Shown here in pieces: positions 35,708 through 44,787 of a stretch of 64,000 bases of DNA. Position 1 is the first letter of the stretch; each line of letters starts with the position of its first letter. The stretch spans positions 3,286,001-3,350,000 of the forward strand of contig NZ_CP099489.1 of NCBI RefSeq assembly GCF_023923225.1, given 5' to 3'. The translations under genes and the position numbers were made by a program. Source of the stretch: Ornithinimicrobium faecis (GTDB lineage: Bacteria; Actinomycetota; Actinomycetes; Actinomycetales; Dermatophilaceae). The notes below the pieces were generated by a model. It worked only from the letters and a program-made list of their open reading frames with translations, was not told the DNA's origin and searched no databases.

Positions 35708-36853
35708 ATGGAGCACCCTGAGCCGTCGGTCGGCCCCGAGGCCCCCCTGGGCGAGTTGCGCGATCAGATCGACGCGGTCGACAAGCAGGTCATGGATCTC
35801 CTGGCCCGGCGCCTGGAGCTGGTGGCTGAGGTCGGTGAGTTGAAGGGACAGCACGGGCTGCCGATCTATGCCCCCGACCGCGAGCGCGCGATGATCGCAG
35901 CACGTCGCGCGGAGGCCGAGCGCCGCGGACTGCCGCCCGACCTCATCGAGGACGTCCTGCGGCGCTGTATGCGCGAGGCCTATGCGCACGAGAAGAACCT
36001 CGGCTTCACCAGACAGGCCCCCGACCTGCGGCACATCGTGATCGTCGGCGGTTCCGGTCAGATGGGCCAGTTGTTCGGGCGGATGTTGCGTCTGTCGGGC
36101 TATGACGTGCACAGCCTCGACCGCGACGACTGGGACCGTGCTGACGAGTTGCTCTCCGACGCCGGGATGGTGCTGGTCAGTGTCCCGATCCAGGACACGG
36201 TCTCAGTGATCGAGCGGCTGCCCACGCTTCCCGATGACTGCCTGCTGGTCGACCTCACCTCGACCAAGGCCGGACCGATGGCCGCCATGCTGGCGGCCCA
36301 CCCTGGCCCGGTCCTGGGCCTGCACCCGATGTTCGGACCCGACGTGGACAACCTGGCCAAGCAGGTGGTTGCCTACGTCCCTGGCCGCGACCCCGAGGCC
36401 AGCACCTGGCTGTTGGAGCAGATCCGGCTGTGGGGCGCCCGCCTGCACCAGGTCTCGGCCGCGGACCACGACCACGCCATGGGCCTGATCCAGGCGCAAC
36501 GGCACTTCGCGACCTTCGCCGACGGACTGCATCTCATCCGTGAGGATCGGTCACTGGACGAGCTGCTTGCGCTGTCCTCGCCGATCTACCGCCTGGAGCT
36601 GATCATGATCGGCCGGTTGTTCGGGCAGAACCCCGAGCTCTATGCCGACATCATCATGTCCTCGCCGGACAACCTGGCCCTGATCGAGCGCTATCACGAC
36701 CGGTTCGCCGAGGCCCTGGAGATCCTGCGGGCCGGTGACCGGGAGGCGTTCATCGCCCGCTTCCGCGAGATCGGTGAGTGGTTCGGCCCGCACGCCGGGC
36801 GGTTCAGGGCGGAGAGTCAGTCCCTGCTGGCCCACGCCGACGCGCAGCGCTGA
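35708..36853 (+). CDS. tyrA: Bifunctional chorismate mutase / prephenate dehydrogenase (T-protein)
   Basis: This 381-residue protein fuses an AroQ-type chorismate mutase (about residues 14-95; [23 protein letters not shown]) to a prephenate dehydrogenase (about 105-375; NAD-binding [14 protein letters not shown] at 113-126). It would turn chorismate into 4-hydroxyphenylpyruvate for tyrosine. The order and the long runs [43 protein letters not shown] and YADIIMSS are nearly those of the enteric T-protein, which is unusual in an actinobacterium. A second, monofunctional tyrA lies at 58718. The start is the ATG at 35708; the ribosome-binding site is weak. Confidence 0.95.
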   Translation: MEHPEPSVGPEAPLGELRDQIDAVDKQVMDLLARRLELVAEVGELKGQHGLPIYAPDRERAMIAARRAEAERRGLPPDLIEDVLRRCMREAYAHEKNLGFTRQAPDLRHIVIVGGSGQMGQLFGRMLRLSGYDVHSLDRDDWDRADELLSDAGMVLVSVPIQDTVSVIERLPTLPDDCLLVDLTSTKAGPMAAMLAAHPGPVLGLHPMFGPDVDNLAKQVVAYVPGRDPEASTWLLEQIRLWGARLHQVSAADHDHAMGLIQAQRHFATFADGLHLIREDRSLDELLALSSPIYRLELIMIGRLFGQNPELYADIIMSSPDNLALIERYHDRFAEALEILRAGDREAFIARFREIGEWFGPHAGRFRAESQSLLAHADAQR

Positions 36854-36934
36854 GCAGCCTGCCGAGCGGTCGGTGAGAGTGCCTGTCTCAGCGGCTCGCT
36901 AGGATGCCTCCATCGCCGAGAAGGGGACGGTTAT

Positions 36935-37975
36935 GTGGGGACAACCGACGACATGACAGTTCAGAGCGCCAGGGAGCACGGCCGGGGACGCGAGTGGCCA
37001 CCGCCGATGTGGCGCCGACCCTCGGTGTGGGTGTGCGCCGTCCTTGCGCTGACGCTGGTGGCGATCGCGGGCACCTGGTGGTGGCAGCGGGAGAAGCCGC
37101 GACGGGTGGCCGAGGACTTCCTGCAAGCGCAAGCCGACGGTGACCTGGAGCGGGCCGCCGACCTCGGCCCACAACCGCTCTGGAAGCCAGAAGACGACAC
37201 CATCCGCACCGTGACCATCCCGGGAAGCGCCGGCCCCGCCATCACCGACTGGACCATCGACGAGATCGAGCGCCTCGAGGGATGGACGCGGGTGGAGGCG
37301 ACCATTGTGTCGGCGTCCGGAGAGCACCCTGTCGAGCTCACTGTCAACGACGGCCACCTCGACCCAGTGGACTATCCGAGCGTCAAGTTCCACGTGCCCA
37401 CCGCCAGCGGTGCCATCACCGTCAACGACGAGCGCGTCGGCCTGTCCAACCTGTATGGCATGACGCTGGGCGGTCTGGGCATCGGCACCATCTACCTCTC
37501 CCCCGGCACCCACACCCTCGCGCTGCCAGACCTCAGCAGCTTCGTGACCTCCCAACCGCAGACCGTGACCCTGCCACCCGACTTCAGTTCAATGTCCTCG
37601 GCCGAGGACGTGGATCTGACCTACGAGCTCACAGGAGAGGGCGAGGCGGAGATCGAGCGGCTCTTCCGCGAGCTCGTCGAGGAGTGCACGACCGGTGACC
37701 AGCCGGCAGAGGCCGACTGCCCCATCTCCACCGATGACATCTTCCTCGGCGGCGGAGAGCCTCCAGACGGCACCTGGGAGATCGCCTCGTGGCCCGACCT
37801 GCAGATGGAGCCGGTCGATCACAACGACGGCTGGTGGGTCGAGACAGCGAGGGCTGGTGAGGCGGTGTTCACGGTCGCGGAGGGCCCGAGCGCGGAGCAG
37901 ACGGAGCGGGTTGTCCGGCTCAGTTTCACCTCCCGGGTGGAGCTACAGGCCGACGGGTCGCTGGCCTTCGCCTAG
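36935..37975 (+). CDS. Hypothetical protein with one N-terminal membrane anchor and extracytoplasmic domain
   Basis: I do not recognise this 346-residue protein. It has a cytoplasmic N-terminus of about 30 residues, one transmembrane helix (SVWVCAVLALTLVAIAGTWWW, about 31-50; quoted by position) and a mostly beta extracytoplasmic part. A PxxxA-like lead AEDFLQAQADGDLERAADLG resembles the short helical repeats that start NTF2-like or TcaA-like domains of cell-wall stress proteins. Two Cys in EECTTGD...ADCP (about residues 249-260) may form a disulfide. The GTG at 36935 has an AAGGGG site 8 bases upstream; an ATG at 36953 is the alternative. Confidence 0.65.
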   Translation: MGTTDDMTVQSAREHGRGREWPPPMWRRPSVWVCAVLALTLVAIAGTWWWQREKPRRVAEDFLQAQADGDLERAADLGPQPLWKPEDDTIRTVTIPGSAGPAITDWTIDEIERLEGWTRVEATIVSASGEHPVELTVNDGHLDPVDYPSVKFHVPTASGAITVNDERVGLSNLYGMTLGGLGIGTIYLSPGTHTLALPDLSSFVTSQPQTVTLPPDFSSMSSAEDVDLTYELTGEGEAEIERLFRELVEECTTGDQPAEADCPISTDDIFLGGGEPPDGTWEIASWPDLQMEPVDHNDGWWVETARAGEAVFTVAEGPSAEQTERVVRLSFTSRVELQADGSLAFA

Positions 37976-38033
37976 CCGCCCGGCTCGCGGATGGCGCAGA
38001 TGCCCGCTGAGGCCCGACGCCTCTGGATGGACC

Positions 38034-39095
38034 TCACCGGCTCCCCACCCAGCGCTCCCAGGGACGGGAGGGACTCTGCACGGGCGCGATCTCGGCATAC
38101 TCCTGGGCCAGCTGCACGCTGGCGCCGACCACTTCCTCCAGGGAGTCGGCCGGACTCTGCTCGATCAGTTGCGCGAGTTCCTGCACCACCCGACCGACGT
38201 ATGCCGGCCCCTGGGTCCACACGGCCGTCACCATCTCCACGGCCTGGGCGCCGCTGAGGAGGAAGCGGAGGACGTCACCAGCGTCCCGGGCGCCGTTGGT
38301 GCCAACGAGGGGCAGCACTCCCCCGGTCGCCCGGAAGGCCTTGCTGACCGCATAGAGCGACATCGGCAGCGTCCGGGGCGAACTGTAGGCACCCCAGGAG
38401 CCCAGCACCGGCTCGAAGGTGCGGATGTCCGGCAGGAATCCGTGCTGGCGTCCGTTGAGCACGACAACGTCTGCCCCAGCGTTGCGACCCGCCTCCACGA
38501 GTGCCGGCGTGAGCACACCTGCATCCGGCAGCTTCAACAGCAGCAGCCCCTCGCACACGTCTCGGGTGGACCTGACCAGCTCGGTCACCAGCTCCGCGGA
38601 CGACAGCGCGGTGACTGCCCCAGAGGCGGCCTCCCGTGCGTGCGGTGCGCCCACATTGACCTCCACGTGAGACGTCACAGAGCTCAGCGCACGGACAATC
38701 TCACGGGCGGCCCCGATCTCACCGATCGTGATGCTGCCGATGAGCAGGGAGTTGTGCGCCTCCCCAACCGCGCGGGCGTCCTCCAGGATGCCCAACCAGT
38801 CCTCGAGGGACTGCTGCACGAGGCCCGAGCGGTTCAGGAGCGCGGCCGAAGGACCCGCCAGCTCCGGCGCGACGGGCGACCAGTCCTCGTCAAGCAGGAC
38901 ATAGTCGGCGATGTCGAGTTGCCTGCTGGCTGCCGGATTCTCGTTGATCGACTTGGCGACCACCGCACCGGCACCGGACCGCAGGCACTGCACCAGCCCA
39001 CCACGGCTCATGGTGAGCTCGGAACTGCCCACCCAGACAGGGTTGCTAACGGGGACCCCGGCGATCGAGGTGGCCAGCGACGCAGGTGCGCTCAC
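38034..39095 (-). CDS. Dihydroorotate-dehydrogenase-like flavoprotein (PyrD-like TIM barrel) in the catabolic operon
   Basis: This 353-residue protein has the class-1 PyrD/DPD barrel layout: an N-terminal strand (IAGVPVSNPVWVGSS), AVVAKSI near residue 45, LLLLKLPDAG near 190, VVLNGRQHG near 215 and the C-terminal FMN-phosphate region LVGTNGARDAGDVLRFLLSGAQAVEM. The usual N-x-S-C-P catalytic motif is replaced by NVGAPHA, so the catalytic base is missing or different. It is unlikely to be the biosynthetic PyrD. The GTG at 39095 overlaps the ABC ATPase stop by GTGA. It is the last gene of the nine-gene operon and may reduce or oxidise a pathway intermediate. Confidence 0.75.
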   Translation of the reverse strand: MSAPASLATSIAGVPVSNPVWVGSSELTMSRGGLVQCLRSGAGAVVAKSINENPAASRQLDIADYVLLDEDWSPVAPELAGPSAALLNRSGLVQQSLEDWLGILEDARAVGEAHNSLLIGSITIGEIGAAREIVRALSSVTSHVEVNVGAPHAREAASGAVTALSSAELVTELVRSTRDVCEGLLLLKLPDAGVLTPALVEAGRNAGADVVVLNGRQHGFLPDIRTFEPVLGSWGAYSSPRTLPMSLYAVSKAFRATGGVLPLVGTNGARDAGDVLRFLLSGAQAVEMVTAVWTQGPAYVGRVVQELAQLIEQSPADSLEEVVGASVQLAQEYAEIAPVQSPSRPWERWVGSR

Positions 39096-40210
39096 GGGAT
39101 GACGATGCGCTGCGACTGCGGCCGCCACCACAGCTTGATCTCGTCGCCCACGTCTGGGGTGGCGCTGCCCGGGGACAGCTTGGCGGTGATGAGCTCGTCC
39201 CGGTCAGTGGTGCGGGCCACGACCCGCTGGAAGGAGCCGACATACTCCACGTCGTGGACCCTGACACTGATCGAGGGTGTGCCCGCTGGCACGGGCTCAT
39301 CGTGCGCCACCTGCATGTGCTCAGGGCGGACCACGACATAAGCCGACTTCGCCTCAGCCACCCCCGGGGCGACCGTCTCGGGCACCGCCGGCCAGGCCAG
39401 CTCCCCGTAGGACACGTGGTCAGCTCCCGGTGTCACCCGGAAGGTGTTGGAGTCGCCCAGGAAGCGGGCCGCGAACAAGGTGTTGGGCCGCTCGTAGAGC
39501 TCCTCGGGCGTCCCCACCTGCTCCACGCCACCCTCCCGGAACAGCACGATGCGGTCGGAGAGGGTCATGGCCTCCTCCTGGTCGTGGGTCACGAACACGA
39601 AGGTCGAGCCCACCTCCCGGTGGATGCGCCGCAACTCGAGCTGGAGTGCCGCCCGCAGGTTCTTGTCGAGGGCGCCCAGCGGCTCGTCGAGCAGCAGTGC
39701 CCGCGGGTTGAAGACGATCGAGCGAGCCAGGGCGACCCGCTGCTGCTGACCACCGGAGAGCTGCTTGGGCAGTGCCGCCTCCCGACCGGTGAGCTGGACC
39801 AGCTCGAGGACCGCGGCGACGCGCTCCTTGATCTGCGCCCGGCCAACCTTGCGCTCTCGCAACGGATAAGCCACGTTCTGCGCCACCGTCATGTGGGGAA
39901 AGAGCGCATAGTTCTGGAAGAGCATGCCCAGGTTGCGCTTGTAGGCCGGCAGGTGGCTGACGTCGACACCATCGAGGCTGACGGTGCCGCGCGTGACGGT
40001 CTCCAGGCCGGCGATCATGTTCAGGGTCGTCGTCTTGCCCGACCCGGACGGGCCGAGGAAGGACACAAACTCTCCACCCCCGATCTCCAGGTCGACGTCG
40101 GCGACGGCTGGACGCTCCAGGCCATAGTCCTTGGTCACCCCGCTCAGCGAGATGTGGGTGCCCTCGGTCCTGATGGACGACGTCTCGGGGCTCTGCGTGG
40201 CAGTGCTCAT
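39092..40210 (-). CDS. ABC transporter ATP-binding protein, PotA-like
   Basis: This 372-residue ATPase has Walker A GPSGSGKT (53-60), signature LSGGQQQRVALARS, Walker B ALLLDEPLGALD and a C-terminal TOBE domain (about 285-370; VVRPEHMQV), the plan of spermidine/putrescine-, iron- and 2-aminoethylphosphonate-type importers. It should energise the two permeases encoded just upstream. The ATG at 40210 starts at MSTATQSPE; the frame is open much further upstream through the permease gene but out of its reading frame. It is coupled to the DHODH-like gene. Confidence 0.92.
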   Translation of the reverse strand: MSTATQSPETSSIRTEGTHISLSGVTKDYGLERPAVADVDLEIGGGEFVSFLGPSGSGKTTTLNMIAGLETVTRGTVSLDGVDVSHLPAYKRNLGMLFQNYALFPHMTVAQNVAYPLRERKVGRAQIKERVAAVLELVQLTGREAALPKQLSGGQQQRVALARSIVFNPRALLLDEPLGALDKNLRAALQLELRRIHREVGSTFVFVTHDQEEAMTLSDRIVLFREGGVEQVGTPEELYERPNTLFAARFLGDSNTFRVTPGADHVSYGELAWPAVPETVAPGVAEAKSAYVVVRPEHMQVAHDEPVPAGTPSISVRVHDVEYVGSFQRVVARTTDRDELITAKLSPGSATPDVGDEIKLWWRPQSQRIVIP

Positions 40211-40227
40211 GGTGGTTGCCTTTCGGT

Positions 40228-41085
40228 CTACTTCTTGCGCCGTGCCAGGCGAAGAAGTTGCGGCGTGAGGATCAGGAGGGTGGCCAGGACCACCAGGATG
40301 GACGAGGCCGCGGCGACGGTCGGGTCGATCTCGATCGTCACGGAGTTGAACATGCGGACGGGCAGGGTCTCGAACAGTGGTGAGCGGATGAACAGCGCCA
40401 CCACCACCTCGTCCAGTGAGGTGACGAACGCGAAGACCGCCCCGGAGAGGACTCCCGGCAGGATCAGCGGCAGCTGCACGCGCCAGAAGGCGCGCAGCGG
40501 ACTCGCTCCGAGCGAGCTTGCGGCCCGCAGCAGGTTGGTGTCGAACCCGCTGAGGCTCGCGGTCACCGCGACCAGGACGTAGGGCAACGCCATGGCCGTG
40601 TGGATGAGGACATAGCCCCAGAAGGAGCCGACCATCTGCCAGTTGAGGTAGGCGATGTAGACCACGACGGCGATGACGATGCCCGGAGCCACCAGCGGCA
40701 GCATCAGGAAGGACCGGACGGCCTCGGCCCAGCGTGCCCGCGTCCTGGACAGCCCGACAGCGGCTGCGGTGCCGATCAGGGTCGCGACGACCATGACCGA
40801 GAAGGCGACCTTGAGCGAGTTGCTCAGGGCCTTGAGCCACCGGTCGTCGGTGAAGAAGCTCTCATACCAGCGCAACGACCACTCGTCGGGCGGGAACTGG
40901 AAGGTGGCACCGGCCGAGAAGCTCATCGGGATCACGACCAGGGTCGGCAGGATCAGATAGATCGCCACGAGGACGCCGACGATCTTCAGCCACAGCGGGA
41001 TTGCGTCGACCGGCTTCTGTTTGCGAGGGGGTCGGCCCCCTTCCTCGGTATGCCGAGGGGCCGGGCTCTGCGTGCGTGTCGCCAT
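40228..41085 (-). CDS. ABC transporter permease, PotC-like
   Basis: This 285-residue protein has six predicted membrane helices and the EAA-type cytoplasmic loop (LLRAASSLGASPLRAFWRVQLPLILPG, about residues 190-216; quoted by its core SLGASPLRAFWRV) that contacts the ATPase. The order in the operon matches PotD-B-C-A importers. The N-terminal 30 residues are charged; the codons for PAPRHTEEG contain the GTATGCCGAG motif on the complementary strand. The start at 41085 lies 5 bp after the preceding permease stop. Confidence 0.9.
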   Translation of the reverse strand: MATRTQSPAPRHTEEGGRPPRKQKPVDAIPLWLKIVGVLVAIYLILPTLVVIPMSFSAGATFQFPPDEWSLRWYESFFTDDRWLKALSNSLKVAFSVMVVATLIGTAAAVGLSRTRARWAEAVRSFLMLPLVAPGIVIAVVVYIAYLNWQMVGSFWGYVLIHTAMALPYVLVAVTASLSGFDTNLLRAASSLGASPLRAFWRVQLPLILPGVLSGAVFAFVTSLDEVVVALFIRSPLFETLPVRMFNSVTIEIDPTVAAASSILVVLATLLILTPQLLRLARRKK

Positions 41086-41090
41086 GGTCC

Positions 41091-41969
41091 TCACTTCCCC
41101 TTCGCGACGCTGGCGCCGCCCAGTGCTGAGACGCTGCCGCCCAGGCGGTTGGCCACCGTCACCAGAGCGAGTGTGAACAGCAGCACCACGATGCCCAGCG
41201 CACCGGCCGCGGCGAAGTCGAGCAGCTGCAGGGTCCGCTGGCCAAGCAGCTGGGCCACCAGAGACTGCTGCGGTGACCCGAGGATCGCCGGGGTGACATA
41301 GAAGCCGAAGCTCAGCGCAAAGACCAGGATCGAGCCGGAGACCACGCCACCGACCGACAAGGGCAGGAAGACCTTGCGGAAGGCTCGAATCGGGGTCGAG
41401 CCGAGCGCCTGGGCCGCGAGCAGGAGCTTGCGATCGATGCCGGCCATGTGGCTGTAGAGCGGCAGGACCATGAAGGGCAACATCACCTGGATCATCGCGA
41501 CTGCGACACCCGCGACGGTGCCGTGCAGGACCACACCATCGATGCCCACCGCGGAGAACATCTTGTCGACCGGCCCACCGCGCTGGACCAGGATCAGCCA
41601 CGCGAAGTTGCGGGCGGTCATCGAGGTCCAGAACGGCACGAGGACGGCAGTGAGCATCAGGATCCGCATGGTCGTGCCGACGCGAGTCATCAGATAGGCA
41701 AACGGATAGCCCAGGATGACCGTCCCGAGCGTGACGATCAATGAGGTCATCAGCGTCCGCCCCACGATGGTCAGGGTGATGCCGTCGGTGAACAGGTCTG
41801 TGTAGTGGCTCAGCCCGAAGCTGGGGTCGGTCAGACTGCGCCAAAAGCTCATCGCCAGGGGCGCCAGGACGGCGAAGCCCATGAGGACCAGCGCCGGGAC
41901 CAGGAGCCCCGGGCCGCTCCACCGGGCACGCCGCCTCTGTCGGCCCTGCGTCACTGCCGCAACAGCCAT
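41091..41969 (-). CDS. ABC transporter permease, PotB-like
   Basis: This 292-residue protein has about six membrane helices and the permease loop LLLAAQALGSTPIRAFRKVFLPLSVGG (about residues 198-224; core ALGSTPIRAFRKV). The N-terminus is basic (TQGRQRRRARW) as expected for a cytoplasmic end. It begins 3 bp after the stop of the substrate-binding protein gene and, with the second permease, forms the membrane channel of the importer. Confidence 0.9.
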   Translation of the reverse strand: MAVAAVTQGRQRRRARWSGPGLLVPALVLMGFAVLAPLAMSFWRSLTDPSFGLSHYTDLFTDGITLTIVGRTLMTSLIVTLGTVILGYPFAYLMTRVGTTMRILMLTAVLVPFWTSMTARNFAWLILVQRGGPVDKMFSAVGIDGVVLHGTVAGVAVAMIQVMLPFMVLPLYSHMAGIDRKLLLAAQALGSTPIRAFRKVFLPLSVGGVVSGSILVFALSFGFYVTPAILGSPQQSLVAQLLGQRTLQLLDFAAAGALGIVVLLFTLALVTVANRLGGSVSALGGASVAKGK

Positions 41970-41972
41970 GGG

Positions 41973-43061
41973 TCAGCCGTTGAGCCAGGTGTTGAAGCGG
42001 TCCGCCACGTCAGTGACATTCTCGCCCCACCACTCGGCGTCCGTGGTGATCACTCCGCCGGTGTTGACCTCTTCATCGAAGGCGTTGACCTCCGTGGCGG
42101 TTTCGTCCAACTCGATGACCGCCTCCTTGTTGGTCGGGGAGACACCCGCTGCCTCGGCGAAGCCGGCCGACTGCTCCGGCTCCAGCGTGAACTCGATGAA
42201 GTCCATCGCAGCCTCCTTGTTGGGGGCGCCCTTGGGCACGACCAGGGTGTGGAAGGTGACCATGGTCTGATCCCAGATGGGCGCGAACGGTGCCCCCTCG
42301 TCCAGGGAAGCCTTGGTGCGGGCCGACACCAGCATCATCATGTCGACCTGGTTGCCGGTGGCCAGCTGCAGCATGGCGCCGTTGTTGGCGGCGAAGGTCG
42401 TCTGGTCGCGGACGGTGTCCCACTTGGCCAGCGCACGGTCGACATCAAGCGGATAGAGCTCCTCCGGCGTCACGCCATCGGCCATCAGCGCATACTCCAG
42501 CATGCCGTTGGTGACGTCGTTGACCACACCACGCTGGCCCGGGAACTTTTCGGTGTCAAAGAAGTCGGCGACCGTCGAGGGCGCAGAGGCCGGGTCCGGC
42601 CACTTGTCGGTGTTGTAGCTAATGATCAGCGCGAACTGGTAGGAGCCGAAGTAGCACTCGCCGACGAGGGCCTCGTCGAACTGGGAGGTGTCCACATTGG
42701 GCAGGTCGAGCGGCTCCACCAGCTCATCGCAGTAGTCCGCCGCGAAGAAGGGGTTGACGTCGGCCAGGTCCCACTGCACGTTGCCGGACTCGACCTGTGC
42801 CTTGATCATGGCCGTGTCCGACGGGGACGTGTTGGCGAAGGTGATGCCGGGGTTCTCGGCGGAGTAAGGCTCCTGCCATGCCTTGACCTGGCCGGCCTCG
42901 AACGTGCCGCCGTAGGACGCATAGGTCAGAGTCTGGGCGTCTCCGTCGCCAGAGGCCGCGCCGCCGTCGCCGGAACCGCCAGAGCCCGTGCCGCAGGCGG
43001 CCAGGAGCATGGTGACCGACGCCAAACCGGCGACGGCTGTCAGAGTGCGAGAGCTTTTCAT
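41973..43061 (-). CDS. ABC transporter substrate-binding lipoprotein, PotD-like
   Basis: This 362-residue lipoprotein has a signal peptide ending in the lipobox LLAAC (Cys23), a Gly/Ser/Asp linker, and a periplasmic-binding-protein type 2 fold beginning LTYASYGGTFEAGQVKAW. The family covers polyamine, thiamine, phosphonate and related ligands. Residues that contact polyamines in PotD are not obviously kept, so the ligand is open. It is preceded by the aldolase gene and followed by both permease genes. Confidence 0.9.
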   Translation of the reverse strand: MKSSRTLTAVAGLASVTMLLAACGTGSGGSGDGGAASGDGDAQTLTYASYGGTFEAGQVKAWQEPYSAENPGITFANTSPSDTAMIKAQVESGNVQWDLADVNPFFAADYCDELVEPLDLPNVDTSQFDEALVGECYFGSYQFALIISYNTDKWPDPASAPSTVADFFDTEKFPGQRGVVNDVTNGMLEYALMADGVTPEELYPLDVDRALAKWDTVRDQTTFAANNGAMLQLATGNQVDMMMLVSARTKASLDEGAPFAPIWDQTMVTFHTLVVPKGAPNKEAAMDFIEFTLEPEQSAGFAEAAGVSPTNKEAVIELDETATEVNAFDEEVNTGGVITTDAEWWGENVTDVADRFNTWLNG

Positions 43062-43092
43062 GGGGGTTCTCCTAGAGGGGTGGGTCTGAGGT

Positions 43093-43851
43093 TCAGACCG
43101 TTGAGTGGAAGGTGCTGATGAGATTCCGGGCCCCCAGCCCGAGGATGGTGGCGTCGTTGCTCACCATGACGAAGTCGAAGCCTTCCTGCGCCAACGCGCG
43201 TGCCTGGGCCGGGTCGCCGACTGCTGTGCCACACGCAAGCCCGGCATCATGGGCAGCCGCGAGCGCCTGGCCCATGGCCTCGCGCACGGCAGGGTCGGTG
43301 ACCGGCACGCCCATCGCGACGGACAGATCTGCCGGTCCCACGAACAGAGCGCTGACACCGCTGGCCGCGATGGCTGCGACGTTCTCGAGCGCGGTCGGGC
43401 TCTCCAGCTGGACGATGACGCCCTGCTCGGTGGACCGTTGCAGGTAGTCCCCCATCGGGACCAGGCCCCAGTCACCTGCGCGACTGGTCGGCCCGACGCC
43501 GCGGCGTCCGGCCGGCTCGTGACGGGCCGCCGCCACGACGGCGGCAGCCTCGTCGGCCGTGTCGACGTGCGGGACCAGCACGCCGGCAGCGCCGGCGTCC
43601 AGGCAGCGCTGGATCCAGCTCTGCGTGTGGTCCGGGGTGCGCACGAACGGCACGATGTCGTGGCCGCGGGCCACGGCGATCAGCTGGGCCGCCGTCTCCA
43701 GGGACATCGGCGAGTGCTCCAGGTCGAGCACGAGGAAGTCAAAGCCCGCCAGTGCCATCAGCTCGACGCCCTCGGGGGCCGAGAGCTTCACCCAGGTGCC
43801 GACGGGCGTCCCGTCGCCTGCGATGAGCTGCTCGAGGGTGCGGGCACTCAT
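43093..43851 (-). CDS. HpcH/HpaI-family class II pyruvate aldolase
   Basis: This 252-residue protein shows the HpcH/HpaI pattern: GTWVKLSAPEGVELMALAGFDFLVLDLEHSP near the N-terminus (core DFLVLDLEHSP, residues about 33-43), RTPDHTQSWIQRCLDAGAAGVLVPHV, QLESPTALENV with the metal-binding Glu, and FVGPADLS with the metal-binding Asp. Such enzymes split 2-oxo-4-hydroxy acids into pyruvate and an aldehyde. It probably performs the last carbon-carbon cleavage in the operon. It overlaps the cupin stop by 4 bp. Confidence 0.9.
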   Translation of the reverse strand: MSARTLEQLIAGDGTPVGTWVKLSAPEGVELMALAGFDFLVLDLEHSPMSLETAAQLIAVARGHDIVPFVRTPDHTQSWIQRCLDAGAAGVLVPHVDTADEAAAVVAAARHEPAGRRGVGPTSRAGDWGLVPMGDYLQRSTEQGVIVQLESPTALENVAAIAASGVSALFVGPADLSVAMGVPVTDPAVREAMGQALAAAHDAGLACGTAVGDPAQARALAQEGFDFVMVSNDATILGLGARNLISTFHSTV

Positions 43852-44774
43852 GCGGACTGCTCGGACTCTGCAGGCTGGGGCTGTGGGTAGTCCTCGGCGT
43901 TGAGCACCCAGCCGTCCATGGCCGAGAAGTCCTCACGCGGCGGGCAGAAGATGTCGACCATCCGGTTCAGTCCCAGGCCGACGGCCTCGCTGGTGTGCAC
44001 CGTGGGCGGCGGGATGATCGTGGCCGAGGGGGCACCGATGTGCTGGTGCTGGTCCTCCCACCACTCGCTGCGCCGTGGCGTCCAGGAGTTGCGGATGTGG
44101 TGGACGTAGGAACCCTCCAGGACGAACGAGCACTGCTCGAAGTCGTCGTGGTGGTGGGGCGACAACTTCTCCGGGTCACGCGGCCCCTGCTGCTCGTCCA
44201 GGAAGTTGATCATGAACGAGGACGTCCGATAGATCCGGCCGAAGCGGCCCGGCTCTGCCTCCACGCGTTCGGGCAGATACACGCGCAACCTGGCCCCACC
44301 GACCGGGTCCGGCCACGGAACGAGAGGCGCCACGATCGGGTCAGCCTCGGCATACGCCTCGGCATTGGCCGCGCGCTCCACCAGGGGCGAGCGGACGTCG
44401 AAGAGGCGGGACACGACGGTCGTGGCGTGCGCCTCGACGCGACTGTCACCAGGGGGCACGACGATCACGGCGTGCTCGCTGACCTCCTCGGTCTCCTCGC
44501 CCGCCAGGACGCTCACGTGGGCCGTGGACTCGGTGAGCAGCACGACATACTCGTGCTCCGCCCCCGTGACCTGCAGGCTGTCGCCGGCCTGGAGGCGGGT
44601 CTGGCTGAGCACGAAGTTCTGGCCGCGGAAGAACCAGGTGGGGCTGCCGGCCTCGGTCTGCTCGGCCGGCGCGTGCAGGTCGAACTGATAGAACGTCGGC
44701 CGCCGCGCACCGGTCGTCGGGGCTGCCTGCGGGCTGGAGGCGAGGTTGGCCCGGGGGTCGTTGCCGTAGGACAC
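43848..44774 (-). CDS. Cupin-fold protein of the catabolic operon
   Basis: This 308-residue protein appears to have two beta-barrel halves. The second contains a cupin-like metal site: SPHHHDDFEQCSFVLEGSYVHHIRN (around residues 200-224; core HHHDDFEQ) followed by the late PPTVHTSEAVG His. It may be a metal-dependent isomerase, lyase or dioxygenase; no named family is assigned. The GTG at 44774 follows an AAGGAG site and fits the conserved beginning, although the frame is open further upstream. It lies 13 bp after the DUF6282 gene and overlaps the aldolase gene. Confidence 0.75.
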   Translation of the reverse strand: MSYGNDPRANLASSPQAAPTTGARRPTFYQFDLHAPAEQTEAGSPTWFFRGQNFVLSQTRLQAGDSLQVTGAEHEYVVLLTESTAHVSVLAGEETEEVSEHAVIVVPPGDSRVEAHATTVVSRLFDVRSPLVERAANAEAYAEADPIVAPLVPWPDPVGGARLRVYLPERVEAEPGRFGRIYRTSSFMINFLDEQQGPRDPEKLSPHHHDDFEQCSFVLEGSYVHHIRNSWTPRRSEWWEDQHQHIGAPSATIIPPPTVHTSEAVGLGLNRMVDIFCPPREDFSAMDGWVLNAEDYPQPQPAESEQSA

Positions 44775-44787
44775 GAGAACTCCTTGG

